Shown here: piece by piece, positions 1 to 8,514 of the stretch | How the letters are laid out: each line of letters opens with the position of its first letter | Position numbering within the stretch: the first letter of the stretch is position 1 | Assembly (NCBI GenBank): GCA_030144725.1 | Contig: JASKMD010000005.1 | Span: forward strand, 498,971 to 562,970 | Direction of reading: 5' to 3' | DNA length: 64,000 nucleotides | Source: Haematococcus lacustris | Taxonomy: Eukaryota > Chlorophyta > Chlorophyceae > Chlamydomonadales > Haematococcaceae | Made by a program: the position numbers and the translations under genes | The notes under the pieces: generated by a model | Database searches by the model: none | Told to the model about the DNA's origin: nothing | Seen by the model: only the letters and a program-made list of their open reading frames with translations

Positions 1-4
1 TCGT

Positions 5-210
5 AGGACCCTGTACAGGGTCCTGGCACACATGGTCAAAAGCATCCAAACGGAGTCAACATGACCAACAACCGGGTATGTAGGAATCCTAACAGGGTTC
101 TATCACATAGGGATGCAAAGAATGATTATAATATCAACACTCATAGGGTACACAGGACCCTGTACAGGGTCCTACGACCATGATGACGCTAGGAACCTGT
201 ACAGGGTCCT
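5..210. repeat. Cluster of 20-bp perfect palindromes
   Basis: The self-complementary 20-mer AGGACCCTGTACAGGGTCCT occurs at 5-24 and 154-173. A one-base variant lies at 191-210, and a more decayed relative (AGGAATCCTAACAGGGTTCT) near 82-101. Spacing is irregular, so this is not a simple tandem array. The role is unknown; the left edge of the window may cut a longer array. Confidence 0.8.
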
Positions 211-215
211 AGGAC

Positions 216-1354
216 ACGGGCCATAGCTCATCACTGGCTGGGACTTTTTGCATGCCACCTACTAGGTTGGGCAGCTGTAACCACCCTTTACAACCTCTCA
301 TACTCACATTTCATGAAAAGTCACTTTGGTCACACGGTGCCAACTCCCTTAGCCAAAATCAGGGTCTCAGCCCCACACCTGGCCCAACAACTCGACACCG
401 AGTGAGAATTACACTTTGGCCCAAGAGAGTCTTGTCATCCCCTAGGTCACAGCAGCCCACATACCAAGTTTCAGACCTCAACTCTCAGGTTTTTCAAGCC
501 AGCCAGGCCTTAATTTGCACGAGTGGGCGGCGTCAGAAGACCGTCGTTGGGCAAGAAATAACGCGACATTGCAACGAGCTGCGATTGGATAGAGGTCTCT
601 CTAGCCAGCTACACAGAAAAAGGGACCCCTTGCACAAATCGGCATGTTGTGAGCTGACCACTCTGAGTTATTAGAATGTCTCGTTATTACTTTGTTCATT
701 ACTCAAAGACACAGCTGCTGGAAAAGAAACCACGGCAATCCATTAATTAGGCCTGCCTGAAATGACTTTGGCGTGACCCAACTCTGCCTTGTAGGATTGA
801 CTAGCCTACTCCGACCGCCTGGAACCTGCCCCCTCCCAGCCCCCTCCCAGCCCCATCCCCGCCTTCCCCACCCCTCCCACTCCCAGCCCGCGCTCCCACC
901 CCCTCCCAGCCCCAGCCCCACCCTCCCACCCCCTCCCACCCCCTCCCACCCCCCTCCCACCCCCTCCCAGCCCCCTTACTGCCCCGCCACCCCTTCCCAA
1001 CCCCTCCCAGCCCCTCCCACCCCTTTATACTCATGGGTCACAGCCGGCAGCATGCTCATCTTTAAGCACTTGTAAGATCACCTAGGGCTGGCTATCTGCA
1101 CAGCCCTAGCGGCTTGAAAACCACAGCTAGGAAGGCTGGGGCTATCGCAAAGGAGGTGCAGGCAGAAAATGAGTTGCTGCACTCACGATAAATAAGGCCG
1201 ACGCGAGGGCCTTTTTTGCATCGGAAGGACATTCTGCTCCGATAGAACGATAGAACGCTGAGTTTAAGGGGGACCTCGCTCTTGAATGAAGTCCTAACTC
1301 GCAGCGGTTGCGGAGATACAACGATCCGCGCGCGAGGTACCCCCCCCTTTTTGG
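216..1354. repeat. Non-coding; includes diverged copy 1 of the C-rich repeat family
   Basis: No convincing gene is seen. From about 500 to 1040 the sequence resembles 12,640-13,230 (shared tracts such as GTTGTGAGCTGACCACT and CACAGCTGCTGG), then runs into a C-rich minisatellite of CCCCTCCCAGCC-type units at about 835-1025. The apparent proteins here are proline- or glycine-rich translations of that array in several frames and are not regarded as genes. Confidence 0.6.
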
Positions 1355-1440
1355 GAATCTGCACAGATGTCGGTTAAATGAGCCCGGAATCTGTGCAGAT
1401 GCATGTAGATGCCCTATGGACATACGACATCTGCACAGAT

Positions 1441-1985
1441 GCATCCCTCGACATCTGCACAGCCGCCGACACAAACGACATCTGCACAGATGCATCCCTC
1501 GACATCTGCACAGCCGTCGACACAGTCGACATCTGCACAGATGCATCCCTCGACATCTGCACAGCCGTCGACACAAACGACATCTGCACAGCCAAGCATC
1601 CCTCGACATCTGCACAGCCGTCGACACAAACGACATCTGCACAGATGCATCCCTCGACATCTGCACAGCCGTCGACACAATCGACATCTGCACAGATGCA
1701 TCCCTCGACATCTGCACAGCCGCCGACACAAACGACATCTGCACAGATGCATCCCTCGACATCTGCACAGCCGTCGACACAAACGACATCTGCACAGCCA
1801 AGCATCCCTCGACATCTGCACAGCCGTCGACACAAACGACATCTGCACAGCCAAGCATCCCTCGACATCTGCACAGCCGTCGACACAAACAACATCTGCA
1901 CAGATGCATCCCTCGACATCTGCACAGCCGTCGACACAAACGACATCTGCACAGCCAAGCATCCCTCGACATCTGCACAGCTGTC
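1441..1985. repeat. 51-bp tandem satellite, ~10.5 copies
   Basis: The unit begins CCCTCGACATCTGCACAGCC and carries two copies of ACATCTGCACAG about 25 bp apart; the period of 51 bp was counted between successive GCATCCCTCG sites. Some units carry GCCAAGCATCC in place of GATGCATCC. The core CATCTG-CA-CAGATG can form a short hairpin. Long open frames across it (Cys- or Asp/Ile-rich) exist only because 51 is a multiple of three. Confidence 0.9.
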
Positions 1986-2606
1986 GACGTAGTGCAGCTG
2001 AGCACATGAAGAAAAGGCTTGCATAAAGGAATCAAGACTCTTCCATTATTCAACAATCTGTGTGATATCTGCATGAAGTTTTCGCAAAGGTGGCGCGAAG
2101 GAAGCCAAGGAACCGCGAAGGTGCTTAGATTGCCCCATATAGCAGCAATGAGCAGCCAGGAGCAGCCAACAAAAATCGTCGCCAAAAGGCTAGCTACGAG
2201 CCAGCCAGCCGCTTAGGCGACCAGATGCCATCAGGTTAAGCGATAGGATCAAGATATAGCGACAGAAAACGGAAGGAGGTGCAGCGATGCAGCGACACAG
2301 CGATGCAAAGATGCGGCAAATGCATGAGGTGCAACTAGGACACGCAACTAGGAGACGGAGCGGAAGAGGAGTGGAGGAGCCCGGAGGCGGTCAGGAGCCA
2401 TGCATGAGACGAAGCTGGGTGCACTTGGCGCAGCTAGGAATAGGTAGGAGCACCCTCCCCTTCCATTCCCCCCTACCTTCCCCACACAAACCCCGCAAAT
2501 GGTGAGTATGTACTCTAGCAGTCATGTGGCTCCAAGTACCTTGCCTGACTATTTGCCAACAACTAAATTGCAGGTTCAATGGTCCCAACCTCCCCTTCCC
2601 TACACC

Positions 2607-2876
2607 TAGCCCAGCCCAGCCCAGCCCAGCCCAGCCCAGCCCAGCCCAGCCCAGCCCAGCCCAGCCCAGCCCAGCCCGGCCCAGCCCGGCCCGTCACATC
2701 CCCTCCCTACCCCTACCTATCATCTCACATCCCTCACCCCACATCACAACTCTGACCGCCTGTCATGACCTTGTTGTTGTTTGCAGGTTCTAGTGGCCAC
2801 CCCCACCCCCACCCCCACACCCACCCCCACCCCCACCCCCACACCCACCCCCACCCCCACACCCACCCCCACCACC
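2607..2876. repeat. (AGCCC)n and (CCCCCA)n microsatellites
   Basis: A pentanucleotide AGCCC array runs from about 2607 to 2692. A hexanucleotide-like CCCCCA/CCCACA array runs from about 2797 to 2876. Both lie inside the satellite element and have no associated gene. Confidence 0.9.
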
Positions 2877-3210
2877 TCCTCCATCACCCTACCACAAGAA
2901 GCAGGCGCATGGAGCGCAGGAGCAGCCAGGAGCTGCAGCCATGGAGGGGCTGCCAGGTAGGTATAGAAGTGGGGCTAGCAAAGTGTGAGTGGCCAGCCCT
3001 TGCACATGAGTGGTCCGATGCCCCGCCTAACTGCAAAGATGCTCCTTGTTCACTGCAGGTCCCACGGTCAGCTCTCCCCCCTTCCCCCCCCTTCCCCCTT
3101 CCCCCTTCCCCCTTCCCTACCCTGTCCCACCACCTCCAAGTTTGCCACCCCATCTACTTCCCCCCTTTCCCACCCCCCGCCCCACGACGCACGCACGACG
3201 CTGCAGCCCC

Positions 3211-3329
3211 CTCCCTACCCTACCCTTGGCGTAGCAGCCCTCTCCCTACCCTACCCTTGGCGTAGCAGCCCTCTCCCTACCCTACCCTTGGCGTAGCAGC
3301 CCTCTCCCTACCCTACCCTTGGCGTAGCA
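3211..3329. repeat. 31-bp minisatellite, four copies
   Basis: Four nearly identical copies of a unit starting CTCCCTACCCTACCCTTGGC and ending in GTAGCAGCCCT lie head to tail. They are internal to the satellite element. Confidence 0.9.
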
Positions 3330-3728
3330 ACTCGGAGCGGGCAACATGGAGCGGGCAGCTTGGAGTGGGATCCAGTAGTAGCAGCCCACCCAGCCCACCC
3401 TGGCCATGCCATGCACACTCACCACAATGACCCTACCCATCCCTCTCCAAAGGGGACGATAGCTGGATGGTGGAGCACTTGCATGGTTGTCAGCCCGTGC
3501 TTGTTGCGCGACACGGCATAGGTGTGGTAGGTGGGAGTCAATGGTAGTGTGGTGTGTGAAGGATAGCGGGAGCACGTAAGTGGAGGCTATGAAGTTGCAC
3601 CCCGTGTTATACATCACTAAGGAGAGGTGTAGCATCAACCTTGTTGTAGCGTCCATCCTCGTCATCTTGCCGCCTTGTTGTGATGTTGTTGTGTTGTCCT
3701 TGGTGTGGTGTGGGGTGGGGTGGGGTGG

Positions 3729-3870
3729 GGTGATGGTGATGGTGATGGTGATGGTGATGGTGATGGTGATGGTGATGGTGATGGTGATGGTGATGGTGAT
3801 GGTGATGGTGATGGTGATGGTGATGGTGATGGTGATGGTGATGGTGATGGTGATGGTGATGGTGATGGTG
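3729..3870. repeat. (GGTGAT)n microsatellite, ~23 units
   Basis: A near-perfect hexanucleotide GATGGT/GGTGAT run of about 140 bp. It opens all reading frames (Gly-Asp, Val-Met, Thr-Ile repeats), so the open frames across it are not evidence for a protein. Confidence 0.95.
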
Positions 3871-4029
3871 GTGTGTGGTGTCACCTTGTTGTTGTGTTGT
3901 GTCGTTGCTACCTTGTCACATCGTAGGGGGGTGTTGCGGTCATTGGGTGCATCAATGCATGTGCTTAGCATTTCCATATTGAGGTGTTGTGGAGTGATGG
4001 TGCATCGATACATGTGCTTGCAAGTCCCG

Positions 4030-4322
4030 TAGCGAGGTGTTGCGGGGTGTTTGAGCGTCAATGCATGTGTTTTGCGGGGGTGTAGCGAGGTGTTGCGGGG
4101 TGTTTGGTGGTCAATACATGTGTTTTGCGGGGGTGTAGCGAGGTGTTGCGGGGTGTTTGGTGGTCAATACATGTGTTTTGCGGGGATGTTGCGGGGTGTT
4201 TGGGTGTCAATACATGTGTTTTGCGGGGGTGTAGCGAGGCGTTGCGGGGTGTTTGGTGGTCAATACATGTGTTTTGCGGGGATGTTGCGGGGTGTTTGGG
4301 TGTCAATACATGTGTTTTGCGG
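4030..4322. repeat. Minisatellite of GCGGGG(G/A)TGT / CAATACATGTGTTTTGCGG units
   Basis: Five to six degenerate units of roughly 40-55 bp contain TTGCGGGGTGTTTGG and CAATACATGTGTTTTGCGG, with an internal segment present or absent in alternate units. Non-coding. Confidence 0.85.
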
Positions 4323-4339
4323 ATGTAAGAGTCGATGAA

Positions 4340-4720
4340 ATAGTCGACATCTGTGCAGATGAAGCCACGACATCTGCACAGCCAAGCCGCGAATGTAATA
4401 GTCGACATCTGTGCAGATGCTACAAACAACATCTGCACAGCCAAGGCTCGAATGTAATAGTCGACATCTGTGCAGATGTCGTTGCCAACAGCTGCACAGA
4501 TGTTGGTTTCAACATCTGCACAGCCAAGCAACAAATTTAATAGTCGACATCTGTGCAGATGTTGTCGTAAGCAGCTGCACAGATGTTGGTCAAGGTATAC
4601 GACATCTGTGCAGATGTTGACTTCCCGCAGCTGCACAGATGTCGACATCGCTTGAACCTGTGCAGATGTCGACTGTCAGCAGCTGTGCAGATTAAGGATA
4701 ATCGACATCTGCACAGATTC
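4340..4720. repeat. Iteron-like array of CATCTGTGCAG motifs
   Basis: About a dozen copies of CATCTGTGCAG or its inverse, spaced 20-45 bp, alternate with CAGCTGCACAGATGT. The same 11-mer occurs in the 51-bp satellite at the other end of the element, mostly in the opposite orientation, consistent with binding-site arrays near two ends. Confidence 0.75.
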
Positions 4721-4892
4721 AAAATCAAAGAAATTCGCGGTCCAACTACGTCGCAACGGATGCACGGAATCACGTAAGACTTATACCGTTCGAACGGCCT
4801 TCTACTCTAGTTTCTAATGAGCTATGGTCGGTCCAATCGCGACCGGTCCTTGTTTATCGTGAGTGTGATGACCGAGGCTCAGTTGCTACATG

Positions 4893-5971
4893 CTATTGAG
4901 GAGGTCCTTGCTGCCAAAATGCACGACCTTGAGGAGAAGGGTGGCTGAAGCCCAAGCTGAAGGGTCTTGTCATGGCCCATATCTGCAACACAGTAGCCGC
5001 CCTGCATGGCGATGAGCTGGAGGCAGCAACAGGTGCCGGTGCTGGTGCCGCCCCTGACCTACCCACCCCTCGTGCTGCACCCCCCTGGCAGCAGCAGGCA
5101 GCTGGTGCTGGTGCTGCCCCTGACCTGCCCCCCCCTCTTGCTGCACCCCCCTGGCAGCAGCAGGCAGCTGGTGCGGGTGCCGCCCCTGACCTGCCCCCCC
5201 CTCCTGCTGCACCCCCCTGGCAGTAGCACGCAGCTGGTGCTGGTGCTGCCCCTGACCTGCCCCCCCCTCCTGCTGCACCCCCCTGGCAGCAGCAGGCAGC
5301 TGGTGCTGGTGCTGCCCCTGACGTGCCCACCCCTCCTGCTGCAACCCCCTGGCCGCAGCAGGCAGCTGGTGCTGGTGCTGCCCCTGGGCTACCCACCCAT
5401 CCAGCTGAGCAGCAGGGGGTCAGGGCGGAGCTGGACACAAGCTGGACACGCAAGCGGAGGGCGGGCGGGAGGGAACGGACCCAACATGTCGAGCAAGGTA
5501 ACGTAGCAATGGCCTACACACCTTAAGTGGCCTTACCGAGTGGCCAGGTAGTAGGTACTACTCACGAAGCGGTCAAGCAATGCAGCAGCCTTGTATATTT
5601 CCGAGCATGGGTGGAGGGGCGTCGTTACATCGGTTTGGCGTGCCATGTGCATTGTTGTGACTGCGGCGACTGTCCCTGACTGTTTGCAGAGGCTACTGGG
5701 CCACGTCGGTCGCGGCGGTCGGTCGCGGCGAGGCCCGCATGAGCAAAACTGGCATGAATTTGAATGTCAAGATTTGAGCCGCCATAGCACTGAGCACACT
5801 GCACAATATTTATTGTTACAAGCTGCACCGCATAGCTGACAGAGTCCTCTATCCAGGGATGTGCGAAACATAAATAGAAAGCACGTGGCTGAGACGCGGC
5901 GTCGTTTTGATTACCAGGGGTCGGTTTCCTATCATTTCCTGTCATTTTCTGTTAGTTGGGGTCGCCTGACC
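4893..5971. repeat. C-rich repeat family, copy 2 (3' part)
   Basis: About five copies of a ~66-bp minisatellite (GCAGCTGGTGCTGGTGC... plus a CCCCCCCTCCTGCTGC block; 5030-5400) are followed by a unique-looking segment that matches 13,470-13,950 closely: GAGCAAGGTAACGTAGCAATGG, GCATGGGTGGAGGGGC, CGTGGCTGAGACGCGGCG. This is a repeated element, not a gene; Pro/Ala-rich translations are by-products. Confidence 0.7.
5918..5966 (+). repeat. Conserved ~50-bp element starting CAGGGGTCGG
   Basis: CAGGGGTCGGTTTCC... followed by GTTAGTTGGGG and CGCCTGA is conserved here, at about 13,899-13,947 and at about 32,618-32,659. The hAT-like CAGGG start and the adjoining hAT relic on the minus strand suggest a terminal sequence. 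Alternatively it is a tiny CAGG...CCTG mobile element. Confidence 0.55.
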
Positions 5972-6574
5972 ATAGCGCCCCTTCTTGTTGGCAGCATCGT
6001 GGTATGGAAAATCTGCCACACCATGTGTGATAGCGTGGAAGGCTCTGGCGCACATATTCAAGTGCTCTTCAATGACCCTGTCGCGTGTCTCATCCTTAAG
6101 GTCATTGAGGTCTTCTTGAGCCCACTGCAATACCTCCAAGTCATGCTTGCGCATGACTGAGTAAAGGGCCTCTGCAACCTGCCATGCACTGTCGTCTGTC
6201 TAGTGCTTGACTGCAATGGCTGGAGTCCTAACGACTCTGAGGAGGTCGGGGATGTGCTCAATGTCTGTCATGGGTCACAAAACACAAAACACAAAACACA
6301 AAACACAAAACACAAAACACAAAACACAAAACACAAAACACTGCTGCAAACTGCGTGACGGGGCTGGATCTTCCAGCTGCTCCTTGCGTCTTGCCGCAGC
6401 TCTGTCTCGCCTAGTGGTGAGCGCAGCCTTGAAGGCTTGCACTGCTGCTGAGCTCTTCTGTTTGGCTGCAAGGTTCTGCTTGTGTCTGGCTCTGTCCTCA
6501 TGCTTCTGAATGGTATGCAGATGGCTGTTTAGGACTGAGCCGCAAGTTGCCACGCGGTACAAGCCGCCTTGCAA
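5942..6574 (-). pseudogene. hAT transposase relic, internally deleted
   Basis: Reading on the minus strand, the first part (about 6574-6345) has a BED/C2H2-like finger with C..L..SHLHTIQKHE..RAKH-type spacing, closely resembling the finger of the hAT relic at 40.45 kb (CNKSFNCNLHTIKTHE). After an AAAACAC microsatellite, the last part (6270-5942) contains LKDETRDRVIEEHLNMCARA, matching LKDDTRNRLQECHLNVCARV in the dimerisation domain of the second relic. A stop codon interrupts it near 6200 and the catalytic DDE core is absent. It is a dead, short derivative of the same hAT family. Confidence 0.6.
6275..6342. repeat. (AAAACAC)n microsatellite
   Basis: About nine perfect heptanucleotide units inside the hAT relic, between its finger and C-terminal parts. 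Confidence 0.95.
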
Positions 6575-6650
6575 GCCGAAATCTACAAGCCGCCTTGCAA
6601 GCCGAAATCTACAAGCTGCCTTGCAAGCCGAAATCTACAAGCCACATCTC
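6557..6650. repeat. 26-bp minisatellite (AAGCCGAAATCTACAAGCCG)
   Basis: Three to four copies of a unit with GCCTTGCAAGCCGAAATCTA lie next to the hAT relic. The TTGCAAGCCG word recurs in the arms of the neighbouring recombinase element (about 7745 and 11,345). Confidence 0.8.
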
Positions 6651-6938
6651 GCGGCCTTCGAGCCACTCCGACTGAAGTTTGTTCGTGGTGCCAGCGGGCC
6701 TATTAGCTTTCCAAACACCATCGCTGTGCCCCCCGTAACTCGGACATGGCACGAAGCCAACGCGGTTACGAAGCAACCGAGGCCAACCAACGCAAGGGCC
6801 CGTTTGGTAACGAAAGCCAGGCTAGGAAACGTAGCTTTTGGTTCCGATCGTTACGTATTACGCAAAAAACGAATCACTGCTACATACTCGCTACATACTC
6901 GCTACGAGACGAGGACGAGTCCATTAGATTCGCGTAAT

Positions 6939-7340
6939 TATGTTTTACTCAGTTGTAATCGTTAATAGACCTCGTTTTAAGAATCGTTAACTGCAGCGAC
7001 CTGGTGTATTAACAAAAAGTGCTCCCAACGAACACGTAACAGCCGGTCAGCACCATCGCAGGGGACAAGAAGCATCACATTGCGCGGCTTCGCCGCGCCA
7101 ATAGAGCCTCGCCTACGTAAAACTCAATTACACTAGATAATGGAGTCGCCAGGGCCGTTTTAGGCAGTTGAAAAAGGCTCGGTCTCGGCCCTGGCGCGGG
7201 GCAGCTCGAGACCGAAGCCAGCGGTCACGTCGCTACGCTCCGTGACCGCTGGCTTCGGTCTCGAGCTGCCCCGCGCCAGGGCCTCGGCCTCGCCTTACAG
7301 CCTAAAACGACCCGCGACACCATTATCTATCACCATTATA
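6939..7340. mobile_element. Fold-back element copy A with CGTAAT target duplication
   Basis: This ~402-bp insertion is bracketed by CGTAAT at 6933-6938 and 7341-7346. Its 3' half carries inverted ends TAGATAATGGAGTCGC / TAGATAATGGTGTCGC with CGTTTTAGG, and a perfect 43-bp hairpin stem (7187-7229 with 7241-7283, 11-nt loop TCGCTACGCTC). Related copies lie at ~11.89-12.33 kb and 42.69-43.07 kb. No coding capacity; a MITE/fold-back type element. Confidence 0.75.
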
Positions 7341-7374
7341 CGTAATGAGCGAGGAAGAGTAGATTATCTGAGGT

Positions 7375-7498
7375 CCGCGGTCCGTCAAATATACAAAAGC
7401 GTACCCCGCGGCCCGTCAATTATACAAAAGCGTACCCCGCGGCCCGTCAATTATACAAAAGCGTACCCCGCGGCCCGGCAATTATACAAAAGCGCGGT
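7375..7498. repeat. 31-bp minisatellite in left arm
   Basis: Four copies of a unit containing CCGCGGCCCGTCAATTATAC and AAAAGCGTACC. The inverse array in the right arm (11,571-11,690) has four more diverged units. Confidence 0.9.
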
Positions 7499-8514
7499 CA
7501 ACGGCGGGTCAATTATGTTGAGTTGTATACGTCCAAACGGCTTAGCGGCCAATGCGATACGCTTGCCTTGCTCATCCCGAGCTAACCAAGCATGCCCGGA
7601 GCCCAAAGCGCGGTGTTGACATGCCAGCCTGGCATATACAAACATACATGCCAGCGTGGCATCATCTCTTAGCTAAGCTTCCGCGCTTAGTCGCATTGGT
7701 GAGGTGCTATCGCGCAAGTCGCGGAACCGATCGTTTGACTCGCGGCTTGCAACTTGCAACGTGCAAGCCATACTTGCAAGTTTCGGAAAGCTGCAGAGTA
7801 CGCATAGCTAGCTGTCGGAGAGGTCTATATGGCTAGAGTGCAACTAAGGTCGGTAGAATAGTGGCTCCGTCCACTTCCGAGTTATGGAGAATTATTTGAT
7901 CCTGTATTTTGCATACACCTCAGATATGATAGCATATCTGAAGTGTAAGCAAAATACAGGATCAAATAATTCTTCATAATCCGGGTTGATATTGGGTCCT
8001 CATCGGGTCAATCTTACATACATAGCCAGGTTTGTATAGTCGCCCTCATTTGCTATCACAATAAGCAGCATATCGGATCCCTCAATACAACGACCTCATT
8101 ATTTCACAGCAACTCATGCATAGTAGAAAGTTGATACTGTGTACCCAGATCAACCGGGTTAGGACCCGAAGCCAGTAGCACCCCATGCAGCAGGTGTGGT
8201 TCAGTAGCTACAAACCTCCCTCTTCTTGCGAGAGGCCGGGGGATCGACACCCGTAAGGGGCCAGAAATATTTGGCGTAATCGATCTCTCTTGAGGGCAGT
8301 GCCCGCCATCGTGCGGGGTGGGAGCTGGAGCGGAGTAGGCTAATTTCCTATGAAGCTCAGGAGGGTAGACACGTTTCCGAGCCGGGGCGTGTCGTGCTGT
8401 GAGAGCGCCCTTTAGGCATACGTCAGCCCGCGGGGGCCCCTCCCATGGTGTGAAAGACCAGAAGCGGCGCGCGGTTCCTTAGTGCACGCCCCCTGAAGCT
8501 TCGGGGGGAGTAGT

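Larger units (their letters stand above)
1355..4720. mobile_element. Composite satellite element with inverted ends
   Basis: A 3.4-kb block made of successive tandem repeats has related ends in opposite orientation: GAATCTGCACAGATGTCGG at the left edge, and the reverse complement of GAATCTGTGCAGATGTCGA at the right edge (about 4698-4720). Both flanks carry many copies of CATCTGCACAG or its complement. The interior holds four unrelated micro/minisatellites and no convincing coding sequence. It may be a non-autonomous element whose transposase-binding sites expanded, or a satellite island. No target duplication was found. Confidence 0.45.

Noticed and set aside
1441..1985. CRISPR array
   Set aside because: The repeats are directly tandem without unique spacers, no cas genes are present, and the genome is eukaryotic.
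1142..2185. Cys-rich or ICTAVDTND-repeat proteins of 200-350 residues on both strands
   Set aside because: The 51-bp satellite is a multiple of three and keeps every frame open; there is no conserved start or domain.
3580..4061. Gly-Asp, Val-Met and Thr-Ile repeat proteins
   Set aside because: Products of the GGTGAT hexanucleotide run.
4893..5506. Pro/Ala/Gln-rich proteins at 5 kb and 13 kb
   Set aside because: Minisatellite translations; the three copies of the repeat family do not conserve any one frame.
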